Shown here: positions 58,585 through 64,000 of the stretch, piece after piece
How positions within the stretch are numbered: position 1 is the first letter of the stretch
Layout of the letters: the number at the start of each line of letters is the position of its first letter
Origin: Sabethes cyaneus
Lineage: Eukaryota; Arthropoda; Insecta; Diptera; Culicidae
Assembly: GCF_943734655.1 (NCBI RefSeq)
Contig: NC_071354.1
Location: 47,546,044-47,610,043, forward strand
Length of the DNA: 64,000 nt
Direction of reading: 5' to 3'
Translations under genes and position numbers: made by a program
The notes under the pieces: model-generated
What the model was told of the DNA's origin: nothing
The model's input: only the letters and a program-made list of their open reading frames with translations
Databases searched by the model: none

Positions 58585-59179
58585 GTTATGGTTCTAAAAT
58601 CCGATTTTCCTGAATATTTACTTAATTCAAGAATTCATATCTCATAAACAAAACAATGAAAATATTAGTTAATTGTCTCAGCATATTAACAGATGAATTA
58701 CCGATGGATCTAGCTAGAAAGTCCGTTTCCTGCTGCTCTCCTCCAGAAAAAGAAAACAAAAAATCAGAGGGGTTGTGTACAAGACACGACCGCATATATA
58801 GGTGACGCAGGACTACGTAAGTCTCTTTGTAGTGATAGTGGCAAGTATTCATGCTTGTAATTATTCGATTCTTCATGTATACATGCTATATGCAACATAT
58901 ATACATGCTATATGCGTTGTTTGTAACATTTATCAAAGTAGTAACATTGCATACGTTCAATTCTCAAAAGATTGTGCAATTGAAAACAATTAACCAACAT
59001 CAAGAACACAAACTATTACTTTCCTGCTACCTTACTGAAATTAAAGATTGTTTTTATTATCCATGGTTTCCCACGTTGAAAGGATTTTACCAATTCAATC
59101 CTATTTTATCAACAGCACATCTTTTCACTACACTTCTAATGAAACGGCAAGCATGCGTATTCATACAGAGCCGTATTAT

Positions 59180-59545
59180 AACCGAACACTACAGCTGTAG
59201 CACATTTTTCCAACACAGATATCAAATTCGCCGAGGTTTAATCGTCACGCAGTAAAGAATTTGCGATCTGTTGGGACAACGAACTTGTGTCATTTTTTCT
59301 GGCACACTTGCCGAACACAGACATCAAATTGGACTAGGTTTATTCGCGTCCGTAAGAAATCTGTTGGCACGAGGGGGCTTTGTCACTCTTTCTGGCGTAC
59401 TTCCCAAGCAAGGACATCAAAATGGTCTAGGTTTAACCGCGGTGTTAAGAAATCTTGTTGAATTGAGGAAACTTTGTCACTTGTTTTGGCGTACTTCCCA
59501 AGCACAGATATCAAATTGGTATAGGTTTAGATCATCGTAAAGAAT
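59180..59545 (+). repeat. ~90-bp tandem repeat, four to five units
   Basis: Units read roughly CTTTGTCACTNTTTCTGGCG, TACTTCCCAAGCACAGATAT, CAAATTGGTCTAGGTTTA and a variable AAGAAATCTTGTTGG link. Related units are at 23400-23570. The last unit is followed by unique sequence. Confidence 0.8.
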
Positions 59546-60183
59546 CTTCCAACCAATCACGAAGCGAGAATTCTGGTAAAACATAGGGCTTTTGCTACAC
59601 ACACATGCAAGACGTCTGTTAGGCACTCTGTTGCATCTTTTCCTATTCGATGCAGTAAAAACGCGTTGGACAAAATGATCATTTTTTCTAAAATTATACA
59701 TTCGAATCAATTAATGTTTAAATCAACCAAGAAATGTATCCCGATATATATGTTCACATTTAGCAACTAATATTTCAGTGAATTAGCATTAAATCGGTGA
59801 CCCAAAAATACGATTTTCGGATGTAGCATGCCGCATAGGCCAAGTTCGAAACAACTGAATGTAGCATTGATTTTAGTATAATTTATTGTTTTTTTGGCTG
59901 AAAGCAATCGCTGGTTATAGATATTTGGTCAGTTTTATCCCGCTAACATAGTTAATAGTTACATTTTTGATCAATTCTACCGCGTTTTAGCTTGTTTGTT
60001 GAAAATAGATTTGTTATTTAGTAAACAGATATATTACCTTGCTATACATATAACGCAAATAGTAATTTCTGTTTTCAATGAAGAAATTAAATTATTTAAA
60101 AAATGTCGCCCTTTCAAACCCTTACAGGTTATATGGAGCTGTCACTTTTTCCTGTCCAACAGCTCTTCAATACATATGCACTC

Positions 60184-60269
60184 TGTTTGTTCGATTTAAT
60201 CGACGTTTTTCGGCGAAAATCATATTCATACTTATTTCGCCGAAAAACGTCGATTAAATCGAACAAACA
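60184..60269. repeat. Near-perfect 35-bp inverted repeat (hairpin)
   Basis: The left arm 60184-60218 (TGTTTGTTCGATTTAATCGA...CGGCGAAA) pairs without mismatch with 60235-60269 (TTTCGCCG...GATTAAATCGAACAAACA). The loop is 16 nt. ACATATGCACTCTG lies just before the left arm (60171-60184) and again at 60302-60315. The word CGATTAAATCGAACAAACAT also occurs at 6977, next to GTTGATTTCAGA, which also follows this hairpin in reverse. The sequence therefore belongs to a dispersed repeat. Confidence 0.9.
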
Positions 60270-60654
60270 TTGTGGTGGCGGCGATTATCTGAAATCAACA
60301 ACACATATGCACTCTGCAAACACCCTATAGGTTCATTTTTTTCAATTTTTCAATAGTTGAACATCAAGGATCCATGCTTTTCTTCATTTGGGTCAATTCT
60401 TAGAAGATTTACCGATCGATTAGTGTAAGAATATTGAAAATCGATCGGAAAACCGCTGAGCTATTAGCGTTCAAAACCTTTCATTTTTCGTGACGCTCGC
60501 ATTTTTCGATTTTTTGGAATGACACCCTATCTCAAAACTTGCCGTAAGACGTAGTCCTACGTCAAAAAGCAAAACTGAGACAGAAGGAGGAAACACGGAA
60601 AAGAATACCAAGGAGAACGCAACAAATACTAGACAAACGGAATAAGAAAAGAGG

Positions 60655-62922
<2,268 letters not shown>

Positions 62923-63214
62923 CAGGCTTGCCACATGCACAGATTATTCTGTGTTTAACAGATATTTGAAAGAAATCGCCTGTACAGAATCTGTATGCAT
63001 AGATTACAGATTTGCGCCAAATTACACAGATTAAACAGATTTTTGAGTTTTTACATGAGAGTGTAAGAGACGGAAATAGTCAGCAAAATGACTTTCTATC
63101 TCTTTCACTCTCATTGTTTTGCATTGGACAGATTTTTGCACAGATATTTTTCTTCGCCGTACAGATTGTCAGATTTTTCCAACAAAAAACACAGAATTAT
63201 ATGTGGCATCCCTG
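62923..63214. mobile_element. hAT-type MITE, 292 bp, 8-bp target duplication
   Basis: Ends CAGGCTTGCCACATGCACAG and, reverse-complemented, CAGGGATGCCACATATAATT are followed on both sides by TTCTGTGTTT-like words. GGATCAAG is duplicated exactly at 62915-62922 and 63215-63222. CAGG-starting ends and an 8-bp duplication fit hAT. The interior is filled with ACAGATTT-type words; no transposase. Confidence 0.9.
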
Positions 63215-63694
63215 GGATCAAGTTGATTTTCTGTCGTATATAATGATAATAACTGACATACATACGATTTTCAGCACAAAATCGTAGAGTAGTACGGAGC
63301 GACTTGCGCTTAATCGGATATTATCGTATATAAATACTTATATAGTCGTAACGCTCAAAATTATTCGTAATTACATATATCGCCTCCAAAATAGTACGGA
63401 TATGCCAATTTTGCGCATGAAATACGATTTATTTAGCATGTATATCTGTACGTAATGCTGATTTTTACCTTTTTTTTTATACATATGAAAATGCTTTCAA
63501 TTTTTTAACCTACACATTGTAGGTATCAAATATAGTTTAACCACATGTTTTTCTACTACACAAGAGCCTTGACCAATTGTGACATAGTTAAAATTCTGAA
63601 CTACTTTAATTATTTTTTCAAGTGTAAATGTAAATCGGCTTTTTCAACACATAGACTTCAAGAAAACTTAATCCGTTGAAATTAAAATAAAATA

Positions 63695-64000
63695 AGGCCA
63701 TTGCAAATAATTTAAAAAGTTTTGGAAAATAATATTAACGTATATATTAAAAGCAAGAATAGATTTACCTAAACTTAAAATAGAAGAAAACTTATCCAAT
63801 TTAATTCTACTATGTATATTCTATTCACGACAGATACGTATTTCGCCTACGACTTGCAGGCTTCCTCAGTATCTGTTTTCGAACTTCAGTCCGAACTTCC
63901 AAAAACTTAAGTCAAGAATAGATTTGATTTTCACGTTTAAGCTTTAAGTAAAAATGCCTAAAATCAATATTTTTTTGCTCGATTTTTTGCTCGGGGTCCC
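63695..64000 (+). mobile_element. AGGCCAT-family copy, cut by the window end
   Basis: Starts AGGCCATTGCAAATAATTTA, then AAAAGTTTTGG, TATTAACGTATATATTAAAA and CAAGAATAGATTT; after an insertion it resumes GATTTTCACGTTTAAGCTTT. It parallels 56464-56808 in the order of blocks. A foreign segment at 63767-63912 is flanked by a 13-bp direct repeat. Confidence 0.7.
63767..63912. mobile_element. Short insertion with 13-bp direct repeats
   Basis: CAAGAATAGATTT occurs at 63754-63766 and again at 63913-63925, bracketing 146 bp that the related copy at 56.6 kb lacks. The insert contains TACGTATTTCGCCTACGACT and TGCAGGCTTCCTCAGTATCT. A 13-bp duplication suits target-primed (LINE-mobilised) insertion, but no poly(A) tail is evident. 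Confidence 0.6.

Larger units (their letters stand above)
58803..60564. mobile_element. TGACGYAGGACTACGT-TIR element, 1.76 kb
   Basis: Inverted 16-bp ends with one mismatch (TGACGCAGGACTACGT and ACGTAGTCCTACGTCA). They match those of the 681-bp element at 48118. Inside are a ~90-bp tandem repeat (59180-59545), AT-rich sequence and a near-perfect hairpin (60184-60269). The longest frame (58851-59255, 134 codons) shows no recognised domain; I do not call it a transposase. Target duplication not resolved. Confidence 0.65.

Overview
The window looks like repeat-rich, non-coding DNA from a mosquito-like dipteran, most probably a culicine (Aedes-type) genome. This rests on the style of the repeats: tRNA-derived SINEs, Jockey- and RTE-type LINE fragments, DD37-type mariner relics, an insect-type non-autonomous Helitron, TTAA-flanked and 8-bp-duplication MITEs, long (GT)n/(GA)n/(GACA)n tracts and degenerate minisatellites. 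I could not run a database search, so the species is inference. I found no intact host protein-coding gene, rRNA or CRISPR array. No open reading frame outside simple repeats is both long and recognisable. All recognisable coding sequence is broken reverse transcriptase or transposase.

Layout. 1-4 kb: a tRNA-like relic, an interspersed repeat, a SINE, then about 3 kb of unassigned sequence. 3.9-7.4 kb: two deleted copies of one mariner-like transposon flank an 850-bp GACA array that carries its own hairpin; a long palindromic repeat follows. 9.5-12.2 kb: a mariner transposase fragment on the minus strand and a 960-bp tandem duplication carrying an RTE-type LINE fragment. 12.7-14.8 kb: a minisatellite between inverted arms, the N-terminus of a DD37E-like transposase, and a second SINE. 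18.3-18.9 kb: a TIR element. 18.96-23.27 kb: one T-rich minisatellite split by a pogo-like element and by a second TIR element. 23.3-25.3 kb: dimeric interspersed repeats and another minisatellite.

28.2-41.2 kb is a transposon nest built into a short-period satellite (core GGTCGTACCGAACCAT). The satellite runs forward at 28.2-31.2 kb and reversed at 37.9-41.2 kb. It hosts a LINE with a MITE inside it, a pogo-like element, a mariner-derived MITE, a GT tract of 346 repeats, a SINE, and two LINEs of opposite orientation that abut head to head. The second of these LINEs has a Helitron in its 3' tail.

41.6-55.7 kb holds a TIR element, a piggyBac-like MITE with TTAA duplications, a TGACGTAGGACTA-TIR element carrying Helitron-related sequence, a minus-strand LINE, long inverted and dimeric repeats, and a decamer array. 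55.8-58.2 kb is a 12-bp-type minisatellite with a higher-order duplication. 58.3-63.2 kb contains a hairpin MITE, a 1.76-kb TIR element enclosing a ~90-bp tandem repeat and a 35-bp perfect hairpin, a (GA)47 tract and a hAT-type MITE with a perfect 8-bp target duplication. The window ends inside a TIR-family copy that has itself been hit by a small insertion with 13-bp direct repeats.

GC-richer, non-repetitive stretches (about 15.8-17.8, 26.5-27.7, 34.5-35.9, 43.5-45.8, 52.2-54.4 and 61.6-62.7 kb) are the places where host regulatory DNA or untranslated exons could hide. Sequence alone does not let me assign any. No functional multi-gene system was found; the interest lies in nested insertion history and in several strong inverted repeats.
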